From NCBI RefSeq assembly GCF_014649995.1, contig NZ_BMUC01000009.1, positions 178,131-242,130 on the forward strand: a DNA stretch of 64,000 nucleotides, in the 5' to 3' direction. The notes under the pieces were generated by a model. That model was not told where the DNA came from. It did not search any database and saw only the letters and a program-made list of their open reading frames with translations. A program made the position numbers and the translations under genes. This DNA comes from Streptomyces griseoflavus. GTDB taxonomy: Bacteria > Actinomycetota > Actinomycetes > Streptomycetales > Streptomycetaceae. Of the stretch, positions 40,920 to 48,480 are shown piece after piece. How positions within the stretch are numbered: position 1 is the first letter of the stretch; every line of letters starts with the position of its first letter.

Positions 40920-41247
40920 CGTTGTCACCATCGTCCGGCCAGGCCCGTCCACGCAGGACGAGTACGGCAACGACAAGCCTGGCCCACCCGTGGAAATCCC
41001 CGTAACCGGATGCGCCTTCGCACCCCGTAGCGGGTCGGGCGCTTCCACCGAGCTCACTGATGCCCGCGACACCGTCATCACGGGCTTCACCTTGTACGCC
41101 CCCTACGGCACAGACATCCGGGCCACCGACCGAATACGCGTAGACGGGCAGATGTACGAGGTCGAGGGCCTGCCTGGCTCCTTCCGATCTCCCTTCACAG
41201 GCTCGACCGGACCCGTAGTCGCTGCCCTCGAACTCGTCACCGGTTAG
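40897..41247 (+). CDS. head-to-tail stopper (116 aa)
   Basis: GTG 40897 with GAGGAGG just upstream. Beta-rich with GDVVTIVRPGPSTQDEYGND, TLYAPYGTDIRATDRIRVDG and QMYEVEGLPGSFRSPFTG, the pattern of gp16-like head closure proteins in which a sheet and loop plug the head. Overlaps the glycosyltransferase end by 23 bases. Confidence 0.8.
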   Translation: MRELPHGDVVTIVRPGPSTQDEYGNDKPGPPVEIPVTGCAFAPRSGSGASTELTDARDTVITGFTLYAPYGTDIRATDRIRVDGQMYEVEGLPGSFRSPFTGSTGPVVAALELVTG

Positions 41248-41262
41248 GAGGCGAAAGATCTC

Positions 41263-41589
41263 GTGGCCGCAAGGTTCAAGGTGAAGCGGAAAGGCATCGG
41301 AGAAATGCTGCGCATGCCCGGTATGCAGGCAGAGATGCTGCGCCGCGCCGAGCGCATCAAGACGATCGCCCAGGCCACTTCCCCCGTCGACGAAAACAGC
41401 CCACGCCCCGGCCACTACAAGGCGAGCTGGGAGACGGACAGCACTGCCCGGGGCGGACGGAAACGCGACAGGGCAGTTGCCTACGTCCGCAACACCGCCT
41501 ACTACGCCCGCTGGGTGGAGTACGGCACGGAGCGAGTTCCCGCCCACCACGTCCTGCTCCGCGCGGCACAGACAGGCGGAGCAGACTGA
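41263..41589 (+). CDS. HK97 gp10-like tail component (108 aa)
   Basis: RAERIKTIAQATSPVDENSP, GHYKASWETDS and YYARWVEYGTERVPAHHVLL, the recurrent pattern of the HK97 gp10 family, which acts at the head-tail joint. GTG 41263 with GGAGG. TGATG coupling. Confidence 0.8.
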   Translation: MAARFKVKRKGIGEMLRMPGMQAEMLRRAERIKTIAQATSPVDENSPRPGHYKASWETDSTARGGRKRDRAVAYVRNTAYYARWVEYGTERVPAHHVLLRAAQTGGAD

Positions 41590-41969
41590 TGTGGCCCGAT
41601 GTCGAGGCGGAGCTGATCGCCCGTCTCAGCGCGGCCCTCAGCGTGCGCCACGTCACCGACCTGCCTGCCAACCTCCTCGACGCGTTGCCCATCAACCAGG
41701 TGCAACGAATCGGCGGCGAGGACGACGGGATCCGCCTGGATCGTGCGCTGGTCACGGTGGACAGCTATGCCAACGACCGTGCCGGCGCCTCGCTGCTTGC
41801 ACGGCGAACACGTCAGGAACTGGTCGAACGTCTGAGGGGCGTACAGACCACCCGAGCGGTCTTCGGACGGGTAGCGACGATCTCGGCGCCCGCCTGGCGG
41901 CCGTATGAGAACACTGCTCTGCGCCGCATGGGCGCCACCTACGAGATCTACTTCCACCCGGTCTCCTGA
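41589..41969 (+). CDS. tail terminator (126 aa)
   Basis: WPDVEAELIARLSAALSVRH, later VTVDSYANDRAGASLLARRT and MGATYEIYFHPV: minor tail/U-like protein that caps the tail tube. TGATG start. A weak GC hairpin lies at 42008-42021, before the major tail protein. Confidence 0.8.
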   Translation: MWPDVEAELIARLSAALSVRHVTDLPANLLDALPINQVQRIGGEDDGIRLDRALVTVDSYANDRAGASLLARRTRQELVERLRGVQTTRAVFGRVATISAPAWRPYENTALRRMGATYEIYFHPVS

Positions 41970-42043
41970 CCGGCTGTTTGGCCCGCGCCAGGCCCCTTTC
42001 AGTTCCCGCCCGTGCGCGGGCTTCACGCATGTCTGGAGACATC

Positions 42044-42631
42044 ATGGTCAACATCACCCGCGCAGCGGATCTGCTTGCGGTGGGAGCCAATGGTGGGGGA
42101 TGGACGGCTCCCGTCGGGTCGACGTCGCCGGGGGACCCGGAGATCCAGCCGGTGTCGCCGTGGCTGCCGCTTGGCGCCATCAGCGACGACGGCCTGGTGC
42201 AGGGGTTCGAGGAGGACTCGGAGTCGTTCACCCCGTGGGGGTACACGGCGCCGATCCGCACCACCATCACCAGCAGCCTGAGGACGTTCGGGCTGACGGT
42301 GTGGGAGACGGGTCGGACGACGGTGCAGGCGCTGCAGTACCGCCTGGACACGGCTGACCTGACCCCGACTGCGGGCCTCACCACGTTCGCGGAGACCGCG
42401 TCCCCGTCGCCGGACCGGCGGGCGTTCTGGTTCGTCGTCCTCGACGGTGACGCCTTCCAGCGCGGCTTCTACGTGCCGGAGGGGGAGATCACGGAGCGGT
42501 CGGACGTGAACCACAAGCAGGACGAGATCGCGGCCTACGAGTGGACGATCACCGCCTACCCGGACGCCGCCGGCAACACCGTCTACCACTACGACAGGGT
42601 GCCGGAGACCGCGGAGTACACCGGGTCCTGA
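42044..42631 (+). CDS. major tail protein (195 aa)
   Basis: Tube protein with ISDDGLVQGFEEDSESFTPW, FWFVVLDGDAFQRGFYVPEG and EITERSDVNHKQDEIAAYEW, characteristic of actinophage major tail proteins. ATG 42044 chosen for its GGAG; ATG 42029 in frame is possible. A strong hairpin follows, as usual for this highly expressed gene. Confidence 0.9.
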   Translation: MVNITRAADLLAVGANGGGWTAPVGSTSPGDPEIQPVSPWLPLGAISDDGLVQGFEEDSESFTPWGYTAPIRTTITSSLRTFGLTVWETGRTTVQALQYRLDTADLTPTAGLTTFAETASPSPDRRAFWFVVLDGDAFQRGFYVPEGEITERSDVNHKQDEIAAYEWTITAYPDAAGNTVYHYDRVPETAEYTGS

Positions 42632-42635
42632 AGAC

Positions 42636-42704
42636 GGGTGGACGGGCCGTAGGCACCCCCATAGGGCCAGGTGCCGCCGTTGGCGCGGGCACGGCCCGTC
42701 CACC
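42636..42704 (+). terminator. branched hairpin after the major tail gene
   Basis: GGTGGACGGGCCGT (to 42650) pairs with ACGGCCCGTCCACC (42691-42704); the enclosed 40 bases contain a second stem GGCACC/GGTGCC. Likely lowers expression of downstream tail genes relative to the tube protein. Confidence 0.7.
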
Positions 42705-42747
42705 TCTACACCATGCCCGCGCCGCACGATGAGAAGGAGCCCGCGCC

Positions 42748-43176
42748 GTGGCCAGTACGCGCAACACGACCAGCACCAGCAGGAAGCCTCGCAGCGCCTC
42801 GCGCGCTGCGACCCGTCCCGCGCGCCGTGAGGAGCCGGACGTCGAGCCGGAGACCGCAGACACCGAGGTGTCGCCGGCGGAGGCGCAGGAGATCGAGGCC
42901 GAGGGGTACGTCACCGCAACACTGTGTGGCGAGGAGGTTCAGGTTCTCCCGCCGTCGATGTGGCGCATCTCGTGGCAGAACCTACTGGCCACCGGGCAGC
43001 TGTACGCCTTCGCCGAGAAGGTGCTGCACCCGGAGGACTACGACTTTTTCGTTGAGATCGATCCGACGAACGCCGAGTTCGAGGCGTTCGTTGCGGAGGC
43101 CGGCGATCGGGCGGGGGAGTCGATGGGAAAGTCCAGGGGACGATCGCGATCTGGCGGAGGCACTCGGAGGCGGTAG
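42748..43176 (+). CDS. tail assembly chaperone, unshifted form (142 aa)
   Basis: Basic N-terminus, acidic middle, then GYVTATLCGEEVQVLPPSMW followed by RISWQNLLATGQLYAFAEKV, typical of gpG-like chaperones that coat the tape measure. It ends in a basic SRSGGGTRRR tail when not shifted. GTG start with AGGAG upstream. The -1 site is at 43125-43131. Confidence 0.85.
   Translation: MASTRNTTSTSRKPRSASRAATRPARREEPDVEPETADTEVSPAEAQEIEAEGYVTATLCGEEVQVLPPSMWRISWQNLLATGQLYAFAEKVLHPEDYDFFVEIDPTNAEFEAFVAEAGDRAGESMGKSRGRSRSGGGTRRR
43125..43131 (+). promoter_or_regulatory. -1 programmed frameshift slippery site GGGAAAG
   Basis: G GGA AAG in the zero frame matches XXXYYYZ. Slipping back one base at AAG moves into the frame that runs GTIAIWRRHSEAVEADLIDR onward to 43580. 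The site sits 45 bases before the zero-frame stop, the usual arrangement for tail chaperones. Confidence 0.85.
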
Positions 43177-43580
43177 AGGCCGATCTGATTGATCGCCACT
43201 ACGACATCGCCGAGGTGCTCACTGGCAAGCGATCGTGGCGGTGGCTGCGCGTGTTCATCGAGCACCTGCCGTCGGAGTCGCACACGATGACCGCTCTCCG
43301 TAACGAGCTGACCCCGATGCAGCTTGCTGAGCAGGCGGACCGGGGTGAGCCGGAGAAGGGCCGCTGGTCGCAGCAGGAGCAGCTCCTTGCGGCGGCGGTG
43401 GATGCGATCCGCCGTCTTGAGTGGGTGCTGATCTGCGTCAACGTCGACAAGAAGAGCAAGCGGCCTGATCCGCCAGAGCCGATGCGCCGGCCTGGGGCGG
43501 GGCCGAAGAAGACGAGGGCGCAACTCACTGAGGGCAGTGCGAACCGGCTGTTTGAGCTGCTGCAAGGGGGCGCCGCGTAG
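43131..43580 (+). CDS. tail assembly chaperone frameshift extension (fusion 42748-43580, 277 aa)
   Basis: Continues from the slip site: the frame reads VQGTIAIWRRHSEAVEADLI, then DRHYDIAEVLTGKRSWRWLR, and ends with a Pro/Lys-rich tail (RRPGAGPKKTRAQLTEG). No own start or ribosome binding site is needed; the ATG-like start inside (43215) is an artefact. The fusion (128 + 149 residues) is the gpGT-type partner, made in small amounts. Confidence 0.85.
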   Translation, partial: VQGTIAIWRRHSEAVEADLIDRHYDIAEVLTGKRSWRWLRVFIEHLPSESHTMTALRNELTPMQLAEQADRGEPEKGRWSQQEQLLAAAVDAIRRLEWVLICVNVDKKSKRPDPPEPMRRPGAGPKKTRAQLTEGSANRLFELLQGGAA

Positions 43581-43601
43581 GGCGCTGGGAGGGGGCTCCT
43601 G

Positions 43602-46600
43602 GTGCCTGCTATCTCCGTCGGCTCCGTTGAGGTCGATGTTCTGCCGAACGCTCAAGGCATCCAGTCGCGGCTTCGTGCCGCGCTGGTGCCGGCGGCGACG
43701 ACGGTGGGTGATGAGGTCGGTCGGATCATCGGCCGGCAGATCGTTACTCACATCACTCCGGCTGTGCGGGACGGGGTCCAGGGCGGGGCGAGGGCTGCTC
43801 GGCCTGCGGCGACTCGGGGCGGGGAGCAGGCTGGCGGGGCGTTCGCCCGGTCTCTGCGGGCCCGCCTTGAGGCGGCTTTCCGCAGCATGCCTCGTCTGGA
43901 TGTGCGCCTGTCGGACACGGGTGTCGACGCGGACCTGGCCCGTCTTCGGGCTCGCCTGGAATCCCTTGCGGGCAAGACGGTCGGGATCGACATTGACGCG
44001 GCGTCCGCTCGGGCGCAGGCCGCTGATATCGAGGAGCGGCTGCGCCGTATCGGTGCCGCCCACCCCAACGTCGCCGTCCGCGCGGACACGGCGGCTGCGA
44101 TCGCGCAGCTGCAGTTGCTGCAGCAGCAGATCGACGAGGTCAGCCGCGATCCTGCCCGGATCCGGGTGGAGACGGATGGCACGTTCGGGCAGCGCCTGCG
44201 GGCTCAGGTGCAGGCGGCTGAGGCGTCGCTGCCGAACATCAATCTGACCGCCGACTCCAGCGCCGCCGAGGTGGAGATTGCTCGGCTGCGGGCGCAGCTG
44301 ACCGCGCTGCGGGATGTGCGGATCGGTGTCGACATGGACACTGCTACGGCGACGGCGCGGATAGAAGCGATTCAGGCTCGCTTGCAGGCGTTGTCGGCGT
44401 CCGATGCGGACGTGGCTGTGCGTGTGGACGCCGGGGCTGCTCACGCGCAACTGCTTGCCTTTCAGGCGCAGGTGAATCGGCTGGATGGCCGGCGGGTGCG
44501 TGTCGATGTCGACACGGGTGTGGCGCAGGTTGCGCTGGGCAATTTGGCGTTTGCTGCTGTCGCCTTGGGCCCGGCGCTGTTGCCGATTCTGCCGGTGGCG
44601 GCTGCTGGTCTGGGCGCGATCGCTGCTGCGGCGACTGCTGCGGCCGTGGGCATCGGATCGATCGCTCTGGTGGCGGTTCCGGCGTTCATGCAGATCGGGA
44701 AGGTTTTGCAGGCGCAGAAGGCTGCGCAGGATGCGTCGACGCAGGCGACGATGCGCGGGGGGCAGGCGTCTGGGCAGGGCGCTCAGAAGGCCTTGCAGAT
44801 GGCGTCGGCTCAGCAGTCGCTGGCGTCGGCGCACCGGAATGCGGCCCGGCAGATCCGGCAGGCTGAGCAGGGTGTTTCGGATGCGGTCCGGAATGCGGCG
44901 GAGGCGAATGAGCGGGCCGCCGACCAGGTGAGTTCTGCCCGTCAGGGCTTGGCGGATGCGGTTCAGCAGGCCGCGGACCGGCAGGAGCAGGCGCTTGAGC
45001 AGGTGCGCAGCGCTGAGGAGTCCCTTGCCAACGCGCAGCGCTCCGCCCGGCAGGCTCAGGAGGACCTCAACGACGCCCGTGAGGACGCGGCCCGACGGCT
45101 TGAGGACTTGGAGTCCCGGCTCGCGAACGCTTCCCTCAGCGAGCGGGATGCTGTGCTGGCGGTGCAGGACGCCCAGGCCAGACTCACTCGCATGCGGGAG
45201 GCTGGCGACGCTGTCGCCTTCGCTGACCAGCAGCGGATCCAGCTTGCCTACGACCAGGCGGTGCAGCGGCTCGCAGATCAGCGCACGGAGACGAAGCGTC
45301 TGACGGCTGAGAAGAAGGCTGCGGACAAGGCTGGGGTTGAGGGCTCGGATCTGGTGCTGGACGCGCAGGAGCGTCTGCGTCAGGCCGAGGCGGGTGTTGC
45401 TAGTCAGCAGAAGGCTTTGGCGAAGGCGCGTAGGGATGCGGCTCGTCAGCAGGTGCAGGCGCAGCGGGATATTGCTGAGGCGCAGTTGCGGGTTGCTGAG
45501 GCTCAGCGGAATGTGACGCGCACGCAGGAGGATGGCGCGCGCTCGGTGGCGCGGGCTCAGGAGAGTCTTGCTGCGGCTCAGCAGTCGGCGGCGGATTCGA
45601 TTGCTTCGGCTCAGCGGCAGATTGCCTCCGCGTCGCTTTCGGCGGCCGGGGGCGTGGATCAGGCTGCCCTCGCTCAGCAGAAGTATGAGGCGGAGCTGGC
45701 CAAGCTGACTCCGTCGGCGCGGGAGACGTTGAACGCCTTCGTCGGTTTGAAGGATGCGTTCGGCGCTTGGTCGCGGTCGCTGCAGCCTGCTGTGATGCCG
45801 CTGTTCACGCGGGCTTTGATCGGTTTGAAGAACGCGCTGCCTGGGTTGACGCCGTTCGTGCTGGAGGCGGCGGATGCGATCAGCGGGCTGCAGGACCGAG
45901 CGTCGCGCGGTTTCCGGTCGCCGTGGTGGAAGGAGTTCAAGTCCGACCTTGAGGGCTCCATCAAGCCGGCGATCACCGGCCTGGGTATCGCCTTCGGGAA
46001 CGTTTTCAAGGGAATGGCCGGCGTCATGCAGGCCTTCTTCCCGCGCATGGATTCGATCTCCTCGCGGATGCAGACCATCACCGGCCGCTTCGCGAATTGG
46101 GGCACGTCGCTGAAGGGCAGCCCGGAGTTCGAGCGGTTCCTGTCGTATGCGTCGGAGCATGGGCCGATCTTGGCGGATGTGTTCCGGCAGATCGGTTCCG
46201 CGTTCATGAACGTGGGGCAGGCCCTGTCGCCGCTCTCTGGCCCGCTGCTGAAGTTGATTGGTGGGGTAGCGGAGTTCATCGCGGTCGTCGCGGACAAGGC
46301 GCCGTGGTACATCATGCTGCTGTACGGGATCGTCATCGCGACGAAGCTGTGGACGATCGCGATGGCGGCCCTCAATTTTGTGATGACCGCCAACCCGTTC
46401 GTGCTGATCGGTATGGCCATCCTCGCCGTCATGGCGATCGTCATCTATGCCTACAACCGGTTCGGATGGTTCCGGGCGGGTGTGCAGGCGGTCTGGGACG
46501 GCATCAAGGTCGGGGCGCTGTTCCTGTGGAACTCGGTGCTCAAGCCTGCGTTCGCCGGGATCATGACCGGTTTGAAGGCGGTCGGTGGTTGGGCTCTGTG

Positions 46601-48470
46601 GTTGTGGAGCACGGCTATCAAGCCTGCTTTCGACGGCATTGTCTTCGTCGGTCGGATCTTGCTGACGGCTCTGGTTACGGCTGTTCTGCTGCCGATCATT
46701 GCCGCGTTCAAGCTGGTCGGCTGGTTCGGTACGTGGTTGTGGAACACGGCGTTGAAGCCGGCGTTCGATGCGATCGCGGCTGGCGCGTTGTGGTTGTGGA
46801 ACACGGCCTTCAAGCCCGCCTTCCAGTGGATCGGTGACAAGGCGAAGTGGCTGTGGAATGCGGCAATCAAACCGGCCTGGGCGGGTATTCAGGCGGGCGC
46901 GAAGTGGATGTGGGAGACCATCCTCCGTCCGATCTTCCGCGCTTTTGTAGATGGGCTGAAGACGCTCGGGGGCTGGGCGAAGTGGCTGTGGCAGTCGGCC
47001 ATCAAGCCTGCCTGGGACGGGATTGTCGCGGCGGGGAAGTGGGCGTGGGAGAAGGGCATCAAGCCTGTCTTCGACGGCTGGAAGAAGATCATTCGCGGTC
47101 TGGGTGGTCTCTTCAGTGACGCGGTCGCGTCGATCAGGACGCAGTGGGACAAGCTGAAGGACGTCGCACGCAAGCCCGTCCAGTTCATCGTCGACACCGT
47201 CTACAACAAGGGCATCGTCGGCGTCTGGAACAAGGTCGCGGACGCGTTCGGTGCCCCGACACTGAAGGAGTTCAAGTTCGCTTCTGGCGGCATCATGCCT
47301 GGTTACACGCCGGGCCGTGACGTCCACCAGTTTGTGTCCCCGACGGGTGGCCGGCTGGAGCTCAGTGGTGGCGAGGCCATCATGCGGCCCGAGTTCACCC
47401 GCGCTGTCGGTAGCAATTTCGTCGGCACGATGAACTCGATCGCCAGGTCTGGTGGGGCGCAGGGCGTGAAGGCCGCTCTTGCTCCGATGCTGGGCGGCAA
47501 CCCGCGCACCCCGACGGACACGTCGCTGCGCTACTCCGGCGGCGGAGTCGTGCAGCGGTTCGCGGACGGCGGCATCTTCGGCTGGATCAAGGGCGCCGCG
47601 TCGTCTGCGGTCGGCGCCGGTTCGGATGCCTGGAACGCCATCAAGAAGGGCGCTTCCTGGCTGAAGGACGGGCTGGAGAACTCGGCCCGTGCCGGTGTGA
47701 AGCACGTCGTCGACCCGCTCCTGCGTTCCTTCCCGGGCATGGACACCGGCTTCGGAGCCATGCTGCGCCGCATCCCCGATCGGATCATCGACTCGCTGTT
47801 CGGCTACAGCAAGGAGGCCGACAAGCGGGGCGCCGGCGGTGTGGGCGGACCGCGTATCGCGGCAGCGCTCAAGTGGGCGAAGACGCAGGCTGGCTTGCCT
47901 TACCAGTGGGCCGGAAACGGCAACCCCTCGTGGGACTGCTCCGGCTTCATGAGCGCGATTGAGAGCGTCATCCGAGGTCAGAAGCCTCACCGCAGGTGGG
48001 CGACGATGGCGTTCTCGGGGCGGACTGCACCTCCCGGGTGGGAACTGCGGAAGAAGTCCCCCTTCATGGTCGGCATCACCAATGCGGGTGTCGGTCACAC
48101 CGCGGGAACGCTCGGCGGGGTGAATGTGGAGTCCCGCGGCGGTGACGGCGTGGTCGTGGGTAAGCGGGCCCGCTCGTACAAGGACCGCCTGTTCGACTCC
48201 TGGTACGGATTCAAGCCGGGGTCCTACGACTCCGGCGGCTACCTGCAGCCGGGCCTCAACCTCGCCTTCAACGGCACTGGCCGGCCGGAGCCAGTGTTCA
48301 CGACGGCGCAGGCGAACGCTCTGACGTCGCTCGCGGCGCGGTCGGCGCAGCAGCAGCTCGGCGATCTGCAGGTGGCGGTGTACGTCGGCGACCAGCAGAT
48401 CACCGACATTGCGCGCGCAGAGGTCCGCACGGCGCAGGGCGAGCTCATCCAGGTACTGAACGCGGGCTGA
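43602..48470 (+). CDS. tape measure protein with NlpC/P60-like end (1622 aa)
   Basis: Sets tail length. Coiled coils over about 1-300 and 370-700 (Ala/Gln/Arg-rich repeats such as QAEQGVSDAVRNAAEANE-like runs), hydrophobic segments at about 308-370 (FAAVALGPALLPILPVAAAG) and 900-950, and a Trp-rich repeat region at about 980-1170 (units such as LWNTALKPAFDAI). The C-terminal part has PYQWAGNGNPSWDCSGF (C1446) and GVGHTAG (H1499), an NlpC/P60-like peptidoglycan hydrolase fold for cell wall entry. A 1870-codon minus-strand open frame opposite it is a codon-bias shadow. Confidence 0.9.
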   Translation: MPAISVGSVEVDVLPNAQGIQSRLRAALVPAATTVGDEVGRIIGRQIVTHITPAVRDGVQGGARAARPAATRGGEQAGGAFARSLRARLEAAFRSMPRLDVRLSDTGVDADLARLRARLESLAGKTVGIDIDAASARAQAADIEERLRRIGAAHPNVAVRADTAAAIAQLQLLQQQIDEVSRDPARIRVETDGTFGQRLRAQVQAAEASLPNINLTADSSAAEVEIARLRAQLTALRDVRIGVDMDTATATARIEAIQARLQALSASDADVAVRVDAGAAHAQLLAFQAQVNRLDGRRVRVDVDTGVAQVALGNLAFAAVALGPALLPILPVAAAGLGAIAAAATAAAVGIGSIALVAVPAFMQIGKVLQAQKAAQDASTQATMRGGQASGQGAQKALQMASAQQSLASAHRNAARQIRQAEQGVSDAVRNAAEANERAADQVSSARQGLADAVQQAADRQEQALEQVRSAEESLANAQRSARQAQEDLNDAREDAARRLEDLESRLANASLSERDAVLAVQDAQARLTRMREAGDAVAFADQQRIQLAYDQAVQRLADQRTETKRLTAEKKAADKAGVEGSDLVLDAQERLRQAEAGVASQQKALAKARRDAARQQVQAQRDIAEAQLRVAEAQRNVTRTQEDGARSVARAQESLAAAQQSAADSIASAQRQIASASLSAAGGVDQAALAQQKYEAELAKLTPSARETLNAFVGLKDAFGAWSRSLQPAVMPLFTRALIGLKNALPGLTPFVLEAADAISGLQDRASRGFRSPWWKEFKSDLEGSIKPAITGLGIAFGNVFKGMAGVMQAFFPRMDSISSRMQTITGRFANWGTSLKGSPEFERFLSYASEHGPILADVFRQIGSAFMNVGQALSPLSGPLLKLIGGVAEFIAVVADKAPWYIMLLYGIVIATKLWTIAMAALNFVMTANPFVLIGMAILAVMAIVIYAYNRFGWFRAGVQAVWDGIKVGALFLWNSVLKPAFAGIMTGLKAVGGWALWLWSTAIKPAFDGIVFVGRILLTALVTAVLLPIIAAFKLVGWFGTWLWNTALKPAFDAIAAGALWLWNTAFKPAFQWIGDKAKWLWNAAIKPAWAGIQAGAKWMWETILRPIFRAFVDGLKTLGGWAKWLWQSAIKPAWDGIVAAGKWAWEKGIKPVFDGWKKIIRGLGGLFSDAVASIRTQWDKLKDVARKPVQFIVDTVYNKGIVGVWNKVADAFGAPTLKEFKFASGGIMPGYTPGRDVHQFVSPTGGRLELSGGEAIMRPEFTRAVGSNFVGTMNSIARSGGAQGVKAALAPMLGGNPRTPTDTSLRYSGGGVVQRFADGGIFGWIKGAASSAVGAGSDAWNAIKKGASWLKDGLENSARAGVKHVVDPLLRSFPGMDTGFGAMLRRIPDRIIDSLFGYSKEADKRGAGGVGGPRIAAALKWAKTQAGLPYQWAGNGNPSWDCSGFMSAIESVIRGQKPHRRWATMAFSGRTAPPGWELRKKSPFMVGITNAGVGHTAGTLGGVNVESRGGDGVVVGKRARSYKDRLFDSWYGFKPGSYDSGGYLQPGLNLAFNGTGRPEPVFTTAQANALTSLAARSAQQQLGDLQVAVYVGDQQITDIARAEVRTAQGELIQVLNAG

Positions 48471-48480
48471 GGAGGTCTCC

